A stretch of 64,000 bases of DNA from CBDEGR01 sp965237895 (lineage in GTDB: Bacteria; Acidobacteriota; Terriglobia; UBA7540; JAPUME01): assembly GCA_965237895.1 (NCBI GenBank), contig CBDEGR010000001.1:606290-670289 (forward strand), written 5' to 3'. Positions within the stretch are counted from its first letter, which is position 1; the number at the start of each line of letters is the position of its first letter. A program made the position numbers and the translations under genes. Below the pieces are notes generated by a model, which searched no databases, had not been told where the DNA came from, and saw nothing but the letters and a program-made list of their open reading frames with translations. Below, one piece after another: positions 1 through 7,699 of this stretch.

Positions 1-958
1 TGATCGAGAGAAGGCCCTGGAGCCGTTCGGCTGGAGGGGCCGCGAGGCGGAGTGGATCGCCCTGGTCTGTCTCCATAGCGGCTTGTTCACGCGAGCTCAA
101 TTCTGCTTCTACTTTGATGGAGCCTTTAGGAAGCGGGCCGAGCGGTTCGTTCGCGCCTTAGTGGATCGCCGAAAAAGATGGCGGTGGAGGACGACCGGGC
201 CATCTTTCCCGGCGGAGCGAGGGCCTGCCGGATATCCAACAAAGAGATTTACCGCAAGCTGGGAATTGAGAACGTCCGGCACCGCCGGGAGGCGGATGAT
301 TCCGTCATGCTCCGGCGGCTGCTCTCGCTCGACTACGTTCTGGAATACCCGGAGCTTTCCTGGCTTGCCTACCGAGCCGGAAAAGGTCGGTTTCTTTGAG
401 TCGCTGGGCATCGACCGCCGCCGGATTCCCCACCGCGTCTATCAGGGAGCCGTGGGGAAACAAACCCGCTACTTTGCCCTGAAACTGCCCATCGCGGTCG
501 ATACCAAGACCGCCACCTTCGCCTACGTCGATCCGGGCAAAGATACCGACACCGAACTGTACTCTTGGGGCGCGGCGCATGGGTGGCTTTGGCGAGCTTT
601 ACGGGAAAAAGGTCTAGGGGTTCAGGTCGTCGTAATTGGAGCTGACCATACAGCCACAAGGCGGTCCAAAACGGCGCTCCGGAGTTGGAGCAACGGAGCG
701 AGTGAGCAAGGCGTGCAGAAAGCGGAAGGGCCGACCCAGGACGACCCGGCGGTGAAGGCGGAAATGCAACAGATTGAGTATGTAATGCGACGCGGAGATC
801 GGGCAGGATTGTCAAAGTATGGCGGGTTCCAGGGAGCCACATTGCGATTGATCGAATTAAGAAAACTTCCCCAATCGAAGGGAGCATCCGGGGCCTCTAT
901 CGACGGCTACGAGACGTGGGTTTCACGTCGTTTGAGGATGCTGGATGCGGAGCTATGA
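1..958 (+). CDS. Frameshifted, 5'-truncated conserved ICE protein, possible replication-relaxation type
   Basis: The reading frame is open from base 2, so the gene begins before the window. It reads in one frame to about 170, in the +2-shifted frame from about 178 to 355 (segment with CRISNKEIYRKLGIE and RRLLSLDYVLEYPE), then returns to the first frame (EKVGFFESLGIDRRRIP onward) to the stop at 956-958. The first change lies beside an A5 run near 172 and the second near 358, and they compensate each other. The N-terminal part resembles a winged-helix segment, followed by an alpha/beta domain (FALKLPIAVDTKTATFAYVD). I associate this layout with replication-relaxation-like proteins of integrative elements, but that assignment comes from memory and is weak. 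The position upstream of the coupling protein supports an element-borne role. Confidence 0.45.
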   Translation, partial: DREKALEPFGWRGREAEWIALVCLHSGLFTRAQFCFYFDGAFRKRAERFVRALVDRRKRWRWRTTGPSFPAERGPAGYPTKRFTASWELRTSGTAGRRMIPSCSGGCSRSTTFWNTRSFPGLPTEPEKVGFFESLGIDRRRIPHRVYQGAVGKQTRYFALKLPIAVDTKTATFAYVDPGKDTDTELYSWGAAHGWLWRALREKGLGVQVVVIGADHTATRRSKTALRSWSNGASEQGVQKAEGPTQDDPAVKAEMQQIEYVMRRGDRAGLSKYGGFQGATLRLIELRKLPQSKGASGASIDGYETWVSRRLRMLDAEL

Positions 959-1065
959 ACCGTAGAAATGGAGTCCCCATAAGCGGTGCCATACAGGACT
1001 GTTTTTATTGCGCCCCGTGCACGATGCCCGTGCCGATCCAGCCTGGTACGCAGACAAGGGGGGGA

Positions 1066-1255
1066 GTGTACCAAAGATTAGGTGATGCGGTGTACCAGCA
1101 CCATTGTTCCTATCTGTTTGCCGCAACGCGGCTTGTCCGTAATAGCCCGGCCAGCCCGCACCGATCCAGCGGAAAAGGGCAGGACGGGAGCGACCCCCCC
1201 CTTTTTGCCGCTGTATCGGCAAACGGGGAGGGGGGGTGTACCAGCCGGTGTACCA
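1066..1255 (+). repeat. Four direct GTGTACCA iteron-like repeats in a 400-bp non-coding region
   Basis: The octamer GTGTACCA occurs at 1066-1073, 1090-1097, 1236-1243 and 1248-1255, all on the same strand. The first pair starts are 24 bp apart and the last pair starts 12 bp apart. The stretch 959-1359 holds no convincing gene; its open frames are antisense or low-complexity. Direct octamers next to a long inverted repeat, in front of a coupling protein gene, are what an oriT or a plasmid-like replication origin of an ICE can look like. The function is inferred. Confidence 0.4.
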
Positions 1256-1290
1256 CCGCCTACCCCCCTTTTCAGGGGTCGCTCCCGTCC
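1182..1290. repeat. Perfect 16-bp inverted repeat (candidate oriT/origin structure)
   Basis: The arms GGACGGGAGCGACCCC (1182-1197) and GGGGTCGCTCCCGTCC (1275-1290) are perfectly complementary and separated by 77 bp that contain two of the GTGTACCA octamers. There is no T-tract after the right arm, so a simple terminator is unlikely. It could be the nic-proximal inverted repeat of an oriT or a protein-binding structure; no relaxase gene is visible in the window to confirm either. Confidence 0.4.
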
Positions 1291-1359
1291 GATTTATCCC
1301 TACGGGAAGGTTCCGAACACGTACCCCAAGCGGGCGCTGACGCGCCGGAGGCAAGCCCC

Positions 1360-3402
1360 ATGAAAATGCGCTATCCGATCCTGATCTCTGGCGGGCTGTG
1401 CTGCTCTGTATGGGGTTTCATCTACCGGCCCTTCCCCTTGCCCGGCAACGATCCGGTGCTCGATCTGGTGCTCTATCACACCCCCAACTTCTACGGCTGG
1501 ATCGTCCGCTGGTATTACGCCGCTCCCGCCGTCGCCCTCATTGTCGGCGGGCTTGTTCTTATCTCGGTCTGGCGGGTCTGGTTTGAGAATGTGGGAAGCA
1601 ATCTGACCGCTCTCAAGTTACTGCCCCCCTGGCCCCTTTCTCCCGACAAAGACGCCGGGCCGGGAATCGTTGTCGGGGAGGTTCACCACCCGGTAAAGCC
1701 CGTCGAAATCAGCAACCCATCCTGGCTCATTATCCCGGAGCGGGGCCTCTATACCGGAGTGGCCATTTTCGGGGCCGTGGGTTCCGGCAAGACCTCGGCT
1801 TGCATGCACCCGTTCGCCAAGCAAATCTTGTCCTGGCAGGCAGGCAATCCCCAGCGCCGGGCGGCCGGCCTGATCCTGGAAGTCAAGGGCGACTTCTGCC
1901 ATGACATCCGGAGAATCCTGGCCGATGCGGGCCGTGAGGAAGACTACATCGAGCTGGGAATGGAGGGCAGCTTTCAGTGGAATCCACTCTCGACAAAGTG
2001 GCTCGATTCATACTCGCTGGCCTACACCATTTCCTCACTTTTGAATCAACTCTTCGGCAAGGGCAAGGAGCCTTTCTGGCAGCAGGCTTACACCAACCTG
2101 GTCCGCTGGATCATCGAACTCTACCGGGTCTTTCCCGGCCAATGGGTCACCTTGCGGCAGGTCTACCACTGCGCCATCGACAAGGAACTGTTCGCGGCCA
2201 AGATCAAACAGGCCGAGGCGTTTGTCCGTGAGCTGCAACATGGAACGGTTGTTATATCTTTCGACGACTACCTCGCCAACGCGGACCACATTTCCGGCTG
2301 GAAATGGCAACCGCCCACCCAGGAGAATACTTGCCACGCGGACCACTCTCCGTCGCTCGAATCCCAGCTCAAAGAACTCCAAATCGAGTATCGGATCGAG
2401 TGGACCGAGAGCGTAAGGTCCTCAGAGATTCGGCAGCGGGTCGAGGCCGTCAATCGCTGGTATCAACACGACTGGCAGATGATCGACAACAAAATCCGGT
2501 CGAGCATCGTCGAAGGTATCTCCGTTTTCTTGTCCATATTCGACCTGCCGGACGTTGCGCGGGTGTTCTGTCCACCACCGCCCCCGAAGAAGACGGCGGC
2601 GGCGCAGAGCGGCAATGGAGAGTCCACAGAAAGACGAACAGCCGGGACTGGGAACGAGAGTGCGCCAGAGCTTGCCGCCCCTCGATGAGCTGATCGAGTC
2701 GGGCAAGGTGCTGGCCCTGAACATGCCCGCCGGCACCAACCCGGCGCTGGCCCGAGCTGTAGGCGTAATGCTCAAAAACGCCTGGCTGCAATCGCTCTGC
2801 GGCGGCCGGCGCAGATGAAGGCGGCGCCGGATCAATACTTCCGGCCCGCCGTGTTCATCTGCGACGAATACCAGGCGTTCGCTTCCGTGGGTGAGGACGA
2901 TCCATCCGGCGACGAGAAATCCTTTGCCCTCACCCGGCAATGCCGCTGCATCCCGATCGTCGCCACCCAATCTATTTCCTCGCTGCGTTCGGTACTCGGC
3001 AGCTCAGAAGCCTGGCGCACCCTGCTTCAAACGCTCCGCACCCGGATATTCCTTTCCTTGAGCGACGACGCCAGTGCTCAAATCGCCTCGGCGCTCTGCG
3101 GACAGGTCGCCAAGATCAAACCCTCCTACACCATCACCGAGTCTGCCAAGCAAAGCGAGGTATCAATGCTCTCGGCCCAGGCCGGAGGCGGCCAGGGCAG
3201 CGTAGGGGCCAGCAAATCCTTTCGCGAGCAACGCGAGGCGGTGTTTCAGCCCCGCGAGTTCGCCCTGCTCTCCAACTGCCAGGCCATCTGCCTGCCCTAC
3301 GACGGCGCACAGTCGCTCGCGCCAACCCGAGTGTACCTCAAGCCTCACTACCTGCCCCGCACGCTTCCCTACTGGCGGGCGAAGGCCGAGGGGAAGTTAT
3401 GA
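1360..3402 (+). CDS. Type IV coupling protein, VirD4/TraG-like ATPase (frameshifted)
   Basis: This is a membrane ATPase that would link a relaxase-DNA complex to the type IV secretion channel. From ATG 1360 there are two likely transmembrane segments (about residues 7-25 and 52-74), then Walker A GAVGSGKTS near residues 139-147. After an N-proximal stretch of about 440 residues the frame shifts near 2570 in a C/G-rich run. A middle segment (LPPLDELIESGKVLALNMPA) continues in the next frame to about 2815, where a second shift restores the first frame. The Walker B motif FICDEYQAF and the VATQSISSL motif follow, both typical of TraG/TraD/VirD4 proteins. The stop overlaps the next ATG (ATGA). 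The two shifts suggest sequence errors or a decaying element. Confidence 0.8.
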
Positions 3403-4362
3403 GCGACAGCCTGGAGTTACTCAAACCGTTCCTGCCCGGCCTGGAAGATGTTCTGGAGGACCCGGAAGTGAGCGAGATCATGATCAACGGCCCGCACAAC
3501 GTCTGGATCGAAGGACATGGGAAACTCTATTCCCACGAGGCCCCGCTGCTGACCGCCTCGGCGCTTCAAAGGGCCGCTATCCATATCGCCCGGCCGCTCG
3601 GCCTGGACCCGGCCACGGCTCCCATCGTCGATGCTCGCCTGGAGGACGGCTCGCGGGTTGCGATCTGTGTTCCGCCGGCGAGCCCGTGCGTGGCAATCAC
3701 CGTGCGGCGGTTTGGCAAACGGGCATTCTCAGCGGATGACTTGGTCGAACAAGGCGCACTTCCCGAGACTGTGCGGCAAGCGAAGCCGAGCGGGTGCTGT
3801 ACTGACCCGGCGCAACATCCTGGTTTCGGGCGGCACCGGATCGGGCAAGACCACGCTACTGAATGCGCTCATTGAATTGCTACCCGACGACGAGCGCATC
3901 GTCGCCATCGAGGACACCCTGGAGCTTCGCATCGAGCACTCCAATTGCGTCCGCTTCGAGGCTCGCGGACTGGCAACAGGGGCCGTGACGATCCGGGACC
4001 TGGTGCGCCATGCCTTGCGTCACCGCCCGGATCACATCGTGGTGGGCGAGGTGCGCGGCGGCGAGGCTGGTGACCTGCTCCAGGCCCTCAACACCGGACA
4101 CGGCGGCTCGCTCACCACCGTGCACGCCAACAACGCCGAGAGCGCCTTGTCACGGCTCGCCAGTTGCGCCATGCAGGGAGGCGGGGAGCTGCCCTGGGAG
4201 GTCACCTGCCGGGGTGTGGTGGACGGCATTGCGATGGTGATTCACATGACCCGGCGCGAGGGACGGCGCTTCGTGGAGGAAGCCTTGCGCGTCAAGGGTT
4301 ACGACGCGCAACGGAACCGCTGGCTCATCGAGCCGATCAGGAGGGAACACAATGACGGGTAG
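3399..4362 (+). CDS. VirB11/TrbB/CpaF-type secretion ATPase (one frameshift)
   Basis: This is a cytoplasmic hexameric ATPase that powers type IV conjugation or pilus machinery. The start ATG overlaps the stop of the coupling protein gene (ATGA), so the two are translationally coupled. The N-terminal domain carries the family pattern DPEVSEIMINGP and VDARLEDGSRV. The frame changes near 3770-3800, and the next frame carries Walker A GGTGSGKTTLL, the Asp box AIEDTLEL, RPDHIVVGEVRGGEA (Walker B) and the His box GGSLTTVHANNAESAL. The only defect is the one shift just before the P-loop. No other mating-pair-formation genes are present in the window, so they would lie to the left or be absent. Confidence 0.8.
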
Positions 4363-4450
4363 GGCGATGACGGCAGAGGAATATCACCGCCGCTTTGCCG
4401 ATCAGAACATCGAGCAGATCAAACGTGACGCCGAGTGTGAGTGGGACTAA
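4352..4450 (+). CDS. Small protein of 32 aa, unknown
   Basis: The ATG lies inside the last codons of the VirB11-like gene and is preceded by a strong AGGAGGG site with good spacing, which is why I call such a short frame. The product is hydrophilic and probably helical (EEYHRRFADQNIEQIKRDAE). No family is recognised. Translational coupling to the upstream gene suggests an accessory role in the element, but this is inference. Confidence 0.4.
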   Translation: MTGRAMTAEEYHRRFADQNIEQIKRDAECEWD

Positions 4451-4470
4451 CGACACAATCGCAACGGACT

Positions 4471-4482
4471 CTCCGCGCGGAG
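4471..4482. promoter_or_regulatory. Perfect 12-bp palindrome upstream of the excisionase-like gene
   Basis: CTCCGCGCGGAG is a perfect palindrome placed 41 bp before the HTH gene start, in the only gap between it and the upstream small ORF. It could be an operator for the HTH protein or another element regulator. No promoter of good match was found beside it. Confidence 0.25.
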
Positions 4483-4522
4483 TTCTCCCTGGTGGTTTTG
4501 TATGGAGAGTAGGGAGGGAATA

Positions 4523-4744
4523 ATGATCCTTGACACAGAAGCGACGGATACCCCGATCACGGTGAAGGCCGCCGCCCGATTCTTGGGCGTCAGCCCCTCC
4601 CTGGTGTATGCTTACGTCGAGCGAAGGCAGATTCCCCATTACCGCATGATGGGCCGCTCGATCCGCTTCCGATTGTCGGAGCTGGTCGAGTGGCGTCAAC
4701 AATTTCATGTCAATGGAGGAATCGATGAACAACAAGACAGGTAG
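4523..4744 (+). CDS. Excisionase-family helix-turn-helix DNA-binding protein
   Basis: The 73-aa protein contains a MerR-like/excisionase HTH (residues about 9-55): TVKAAARFLGVSPSLVYAYV followed by the wing-like IPHYRMMGRSIRFRLSEL. I prefer ATG 4523 to the in-frame ATG 4502 because AGGGAGGG sits at proper spacing before 4523. The 3' end overlaps the integrase start by 20 bp, the usual xis-int arrangement. It probably biases the integrase toward excision or controls element genes. The family also includes plain transcription factors. Confidence 0.75.
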   Translation: MILDTEATDTPITVKAAARFLGVSPSLVYAYVERRQIPHYRMMGRSIRFRLSELVEWRQQFHVNGGIDEQQDR

Positions 4745-5888
4745 ACCCAGAAATACATCGGGTAGCCTCTACCGCCGGCGCGATTCACGCGTCTGGTGGA
4801 TGAGCTACCGGGACCACAGCGGAAAGTTCAGACAGGAGTCAACCGGTGAGAGGGAAAGAGGCGAAGCCGAGAAGGTGATGCGTAAACGGTTGGTGGCTCG
4901 CGACGAGGGGTTGCTGCCCAGCGCCGCGCCGGACGGTGGGATCAGCTTCAACCAGTGGGCGGACTGGTTCCTGGAGAAGCGCTCTCAACCGCCCTTCCGG
5001 AGCGAGAAGACCCATCTACAAAACCTCGGCGCGCTGAAGCTCCTCAGGCCTCGGTTCGGCGCGAACCGACTCTCGGACATCACACCGGAGGAGATCGAAT
5101 CGTATCTGATGACAAGATTGAACACCGGCAAACGGGTGCACACTAAGATGGGGCTGCAGTTGCGCGGCAAGCTCAACCCGGCCACCGTGCATCAGGAGTT
5201 TCGCGTCCTGCGACGCATCCTGAACGTGGCGGTGAAGAAGCGGCGGCTTGCGGTCAATCCGTGCAGTGGGGTGGAGTTTCCGGTGCCGTTGGCGGGTACG
5301 ACGCGCAAGCCGCACTATCTGAGTGCCTCGGAGCAGGTTCGGCTGGAAGCCTGCGCCCCGGTGTACTTGCGCAACATCATCGTGATCATGGTGGAGATGG
5401 GGCTGCGGCCCTATCGCGAGTTGATCCCGATGCGGAAGCAACAGGTGGATATGCAGAACGGGATCGTGCATCTGCCGGATTCCAAGACGGTGAACGGCAT
5501 CGCGGACATGCCGATGACGGAGCGAGCTTGCGAAGCGTTCGCCTCGCAGATGAAGCAGAGCGGCGATTCCGACTATCTGTTCCCGAGCCCGCGGAGGAAC
5601 TCGCGCAAGCCGCACATCGCGCCGGTGACCAAGCTGTGGGACCGGACGCTGCAGCGCGCCGGGCTGCCGCATTTTTCGTTATACGAGTTGCGCCATACGT
5701 TTGCGACCCGGCTCAGCGCCGGGGGCGTGGCGGATCATTTCGTGACGCAGATGCTGCGGCAAGGCGATTCGCAGGTGTTCAAGCGCTACAGCCAGGCGAA
5801 GCTGAACATGATGCGGGAAGCGCTGTCGAAGCTGGACCGGCAGGCGAACGAGCACGGCGCGACTTTCTTTACGGCACTGGCCGGCTAG
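4725..5888 (+). CDS. Tyrosine recombinase/integrase
   Basis: This is a site-specific integrase of 387 aa. ATG 4725 is chosen over 4707 because GGAGG lies six bases before it. An N-terminal AP2-like arm-binding segment (GSLYRRRDSRVWWMSYRD) is followed by a SAM-like core-binding domain (about residues 65-175) and the catalytic domain. The catalytic Arg is in MGLRPYREL, the Lys in DSKTVNG, an Arg-His in YELRHTFATRL, and the nucleophile Tyr in FKRYSQ. The two usual His positions (HxxR and LGH) read Tyr and Gln, a substitution pattern I have seen in a subgroup of such integrases. It is transcribed toward the 3' end of tRNA-Arg 85 bp away, which implies integration there. Confidence 0.9.
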   Translation: MNNKTGRPRNTSGSLYRRRDSRVWWMSYRDHSGKFRQESTGERERGEAEKVMRKRLVARDEGLLPSAAPDGGISFNQWADWFLEKRSQPPFRSEKTHLQNLGALKLLRPRFGANRLSDITPEEIESYLMTRLNTGKRVHTKMGLQLRGKLNPATVHQEFRVLRRILNVAVKKRRLAVNPCSGVEFPVPLAGTTRKPHYLSASEQVRLEACAPVYLRNIIVIMVEMGLRPYRELIPMRKQQVDMQNGIVHLPDSKTVNGIADMPMTERACEAFASQMKQSGDSDYLFPSPRRNSRKPHIAPVTKLWDRTLQRAGLPHFSLYELRHTFATRLSAGGVADHFVTQMLRQGDSQVFKRYSQAKLNMMREALSKLDRQANEHGATFFTALAG

Positions 5889-5973
5889 GGCCAGTTATTT
5901 GACGGTTTCTTTACGTTTCCGTCTTCCGCAACGAGAGGAAAGAAATACAAGTGCTGAAAACAAAGAAGTTAAA

Positions 5974-6050
<77 letters not shown>

Positions 6051-6110
6051 GCTTACCTCCATCCTACCACCGCTCCCTTTCCCGGTACAGGCAGGAAGCG
6101 GGCCCCCGCC

Positions 6111-6129
6111 GGGTAGTGTCCTAATTTGA
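6111..6129 (+). repeat. Left terminal inverted repeat of the P63C cassette
   Basis: GGGTAGTGTCCTAATTTGA matches the reverse complement of 7619-7637 at all 19 positions; the match stops at the next base on the inner side. The CCCGCC immediately outside is repeated outside the right end. Confidence 0.85.
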
Positions 6130-6223
6130 TATTTGTGGGTTGGTGGCGGCCTCGGAAAGTAAGGCCGCCAGGGGATCATGTCGCAGCCTTCCTATCTAAT
6201 GCGTCAAATAGTGGCAGCCCGAT

Positions 6224-7255
6224 TTATTTCGGTAAGGCCCTATTGATCAGGCTCTTGAATTGGTCCCATTTATCGCACGCCTTCATAAGCGTTGTGACAG
6301 ATGCTAGATGCTGAAGCAGTCGGGGATGCCCCAAGTCTTCCGTCAGCCGCCGGTGGAGATGGTGTTTGAGTCTTCCCTTTTCATCGCGTGGAGTCACCTT
6401 TTTCAACTCATCCAAGACGCCAGGAGCAAGGCGCGCATAGACCAAATCATTTGTGAGATGGCCAATGTACTGTGGTCTCCTCACGGTCCCATTGTAAGGA
6501 AGATTTCTAAGTCTGAACAATTCCTTATAGAAATCGGCGGGGAAGGTTTTAATCCACTTCTTGAGCTCTTTCGCCACAAATGCCTCAAGGATTTTGGCCA
6601 GCGCGTCCCGTGCGCGATCCGCTTGGTATCCCGTTGCTTCATCGACCAGGGCAATGATTCCCACTCTGGCGAATCCACGAACTAGGATTTCGCATTGTTC
6701 TGCAATATGCTCTTGCTGATAATGCAGCTTCTCGGCTTTCCTTGCAGCCAAAACAGCATCACACAAGTCTGCTAATACCGTAGCCTCATAGCCGTAGGCT
6801 ATTCCACCCGTGGTAGATTGAAAGCGGATAGGGTTATTGATCATCTCCGCTAACTTCATAGGAATAAAGGGTGAAAGTGCTTTTGTTGCTACAAATTTAG
6901 CTAAACGATCACCACCGCCGCGACCAGCGGTTCCTTGCTTCATGTCAAGTGAGGAGAGCATCCCACGCTGTACCAAAACACGCCGCCCATCGGCAAGAAC
7001 ATAACAGGGGATTTCAAGTTTCCCAATCCGAAGGGGTCTGTCTGGTGAACCGTGAGTTGCTTGGGGTACTTCCGTTAGTTTTCCAGCTTTGCGCCATCGG
7101 GTTTCTACTGCATTCCTGGCAATCTGACTGCGCGCCTCCGGCGTCAGCCGCTTTGCACGAGCACGACCGCCTTTAGCAGCCCCGATCTTTGAAAGAGTTT
7201 TTGCCGCTTCGCTCTTATCGAACAACGGCGGCTGGTTCATTTCTTCGTCAGGCAT
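6224..7255 (-). CDS. P63C-domain protein, cassette cargo
   Basis: The 343-aa protein starts at ATG 7255, where GGAGG precedes it by ten bases; the in-frame start at 7306 lies upstream of the promoter and is rejected. The N-terminus has a basic, helical GGRARAKRLTPEARSQIA...AVETRW segment common in DNA-associated hypothetical proteins. The C-terminal part carries the P63C signature: RRPQYIGHLTNDLVY, RLAPGVLDELKKVTP and HRRLTEDLGHPRLLQHL. P63C proteins are widespread in bacteria and of unknown biochemical function. Here the gene is clearly cargo of an inverted-repeat element and has its own consensus promoter with a candidate operator, which suggests autoregulation. A role in element maintenance, host regulation or defence cannot be told from sequence. 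Confidence 0.85.
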   Translation of the reverse strand: MPDEEMNQPPLFDKSEAAKTLSKIGAAKGGRARAKRLTPEARSQIARNAVETRWRKAGKLTEVPQATHGSPDRPLRIGKLEIPCYVLADGRRVLVQRGMLSSLDMKQGTAGRGGGDRLAKFVATKALSPFIPMKLAEMINNPIRFQSTTGGIAYGYEATVLADLCDAVLAARKAEKLHYQQEHIAEQCEILVRGFARVGIIALVDEATGYQADRARDALAKILEAFVAKELKKWIKTFPADFYKELFRLRNLPYNGTVRRPQYIGHLTNDLVYARLAPGVLDELKKVTPRDEKGRLKHHLHRRLTEDLGHPRLLQHLASVTTLMKACDKWDQFKSLINRALPK

Positions 7256-7277
7256 GATCGTATTACCTCCGATTGAA

Positions 7278-7306
7278 ATAATACATGCCCGTGCAGGAAT
7301 TGTCAA
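7278..7306 (-). promoter_or_regulatory. Consensus sigma70-type promoter of the P63C gene with operator in spacer
   Basis: Reading the minus strand: -35 TTGACA (7306-7301), a 17-bp spacer, and -10 TATTAT (7283-7278). The spacer contains CTGCACGGGCATGTAT, a near-copy of the element in the divergent promoter at 7331-7359. Transcription would begin near 7271, only about 15 bp before the ATG at 7255, with the GGAGG site between. Confidence 0.75.
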
Positions 7307-7330
7307 TACTTGCCCGAGTAACTATTTATC

Positions 7331-7359
7331 TTGACTTCTTGCACGTGCACGTATAGGAT
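7331..7359 (+). promoter_or_regulatory. Divergent promoter of the small cassette ORFs with operator in spacer
   Basis: -35 TTGACT (7331-7336), a 17-bp spacer and -10 TAGGAT (7354-7359). The spacer holds TTGCACGTGCACGTAT, with the core palindrome TGCACGTGCA. It matches the spacer element of the opposite promoter at 13 of 16 bases (TGCACG.GCA.GTAT conserved). One regulator bound to both would silence both promoters, so cassette-encoded autoregulation is plausible but inferred. Confidence 0.6.
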
Positions 7360-7384
7360 TAGGGGTGGAAAGAAAGGCCCCGCG

Positions 7385-7453
7385 ATGGCTGCAAGTGTAA
7401 CGAATCACCTTTGGTCTATTGAGGAGATTCTGAATTCGGGGGCATCCATCTGA
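7385..7453 (+). pseudogene. 22-aa ORF resembling a transposase C-terminal tail
   Basis: The peptide reads MAASVTNHLWSIEEILNSG plus three residues. The in-frame codons just upstream read GGKKGPA, giving KGPAMAASVTNHLWSIEEIL. From memory, the pattern PAMAAG-(V/I)-T-(D/N)-H-x-W-(S/T)-x-E-E-(I/L) ends many IS1-like DDE transposases. If so, this is the residue of the element's lost transposase, and the plus promoter has arisen within or over it. Alternatively it is a genuine leader peptide; no strong ribosome site is present (GGAAAGAAAGG is 9 or more bases upstream). Confidence 0.35.
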
Positions 7454-7470
7454 TTCTAGGAGAATTGTAA

Positions 7471-7605
7471 ATGGCTGACAAAATTATTGACCACCAAACA
7501 TGTACTTTCTGCAAGGGCAAAGGGAAATTGGAACCGACTGGACAGGTCTGTGACGTTTGCAAAGGGACAGGGCAAATGCCTATTTACGAGGAGCCTTCAA
7601 GTTAA
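7471..7605 (+). CDS. 44-aa double-CxxC zinc-knuckle protein (DnaJ-like), cassette cargo
   Basis: The start is preceded by TAGGAGAATTGTAA, with AGGAG at good spacing. The product has two CxxCxGxG-type knuckles, CTFCKGKGKLEP and CDVCKGTGQ, 13 residues apart, as in one half of the DnaJ cysteine-rich domain, so it should bind one zinc ion. There is nothing else but a short charged tail (EEPSS). The gene ends 13 bp before the right inverted repeat. Small proteins of this kind can be chaperone-like or RNA-binding accessory factors. Its role beside P63C is unknown. Confidence 0.65.
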   Translation: MADKIIDHQTCTFCKGKGKLEPTGQVCDVCKGTGQMPIYEEPSS

Positions 7606-7618
7606 TTGGCCCAAGGGT

Positions 7619-7637
7619 TCAAATTAGGACACTACCC
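7619..7637 (-). repeat. Right terminal inverted repeat of the P63C cassette
   Basis: TCAAATTAGGACACTACCC is the exact reverse complement of the left end at 6111-6129. The flanking CCCGCC at 7638-7643 is the second copy of the presumed target duplication. Confidence 0.85.
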
Positions 7638-7699
7638 CCCGCCGGAAGCAGGTGCCGCCCTCCGCCCATAAGTGGTAAAATGGGTGGAGGCTATCCGAT

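Larger units (their letters stand above)
6111..7637. mobile_element. 1,527-bp transposon-like cassette with perfect 19-bp TIRs, carrying P63C and small zinc-knuckle genes
   Basis: The ends are GGGTAGTGTCCTAATTTGA at 6111-6129 and its exact reverse complement at 7619-7637. CCCGCC flanks both sides (6105-6110 and 7638-7643). A C-run lets this target duplication be read as 6, 7 or 8 bp. Inside are a P63C-domain gene on the minus strand, a divergent promoter region, a 22-aa ORF that looks like a transposase tail, and a 44-aa CxxC protein. There is no intact transposase, so movement would have to be in trans, or the element is a relic. It sits between tRNA-Arg and the ABC exporter operon, in a divergent intergenic region. 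Removing it and one target copy restores a continuous GC-rich spacer. Confidence 0.8.

Noticed and set aside
7256..7306. Upstream extension of the P63C gene to position 7306
   Set aside because: It would place the start codon at the -35 hexamer of the consensus promoter and lacks a ribosome site. ATG 7255 has GGAGG.
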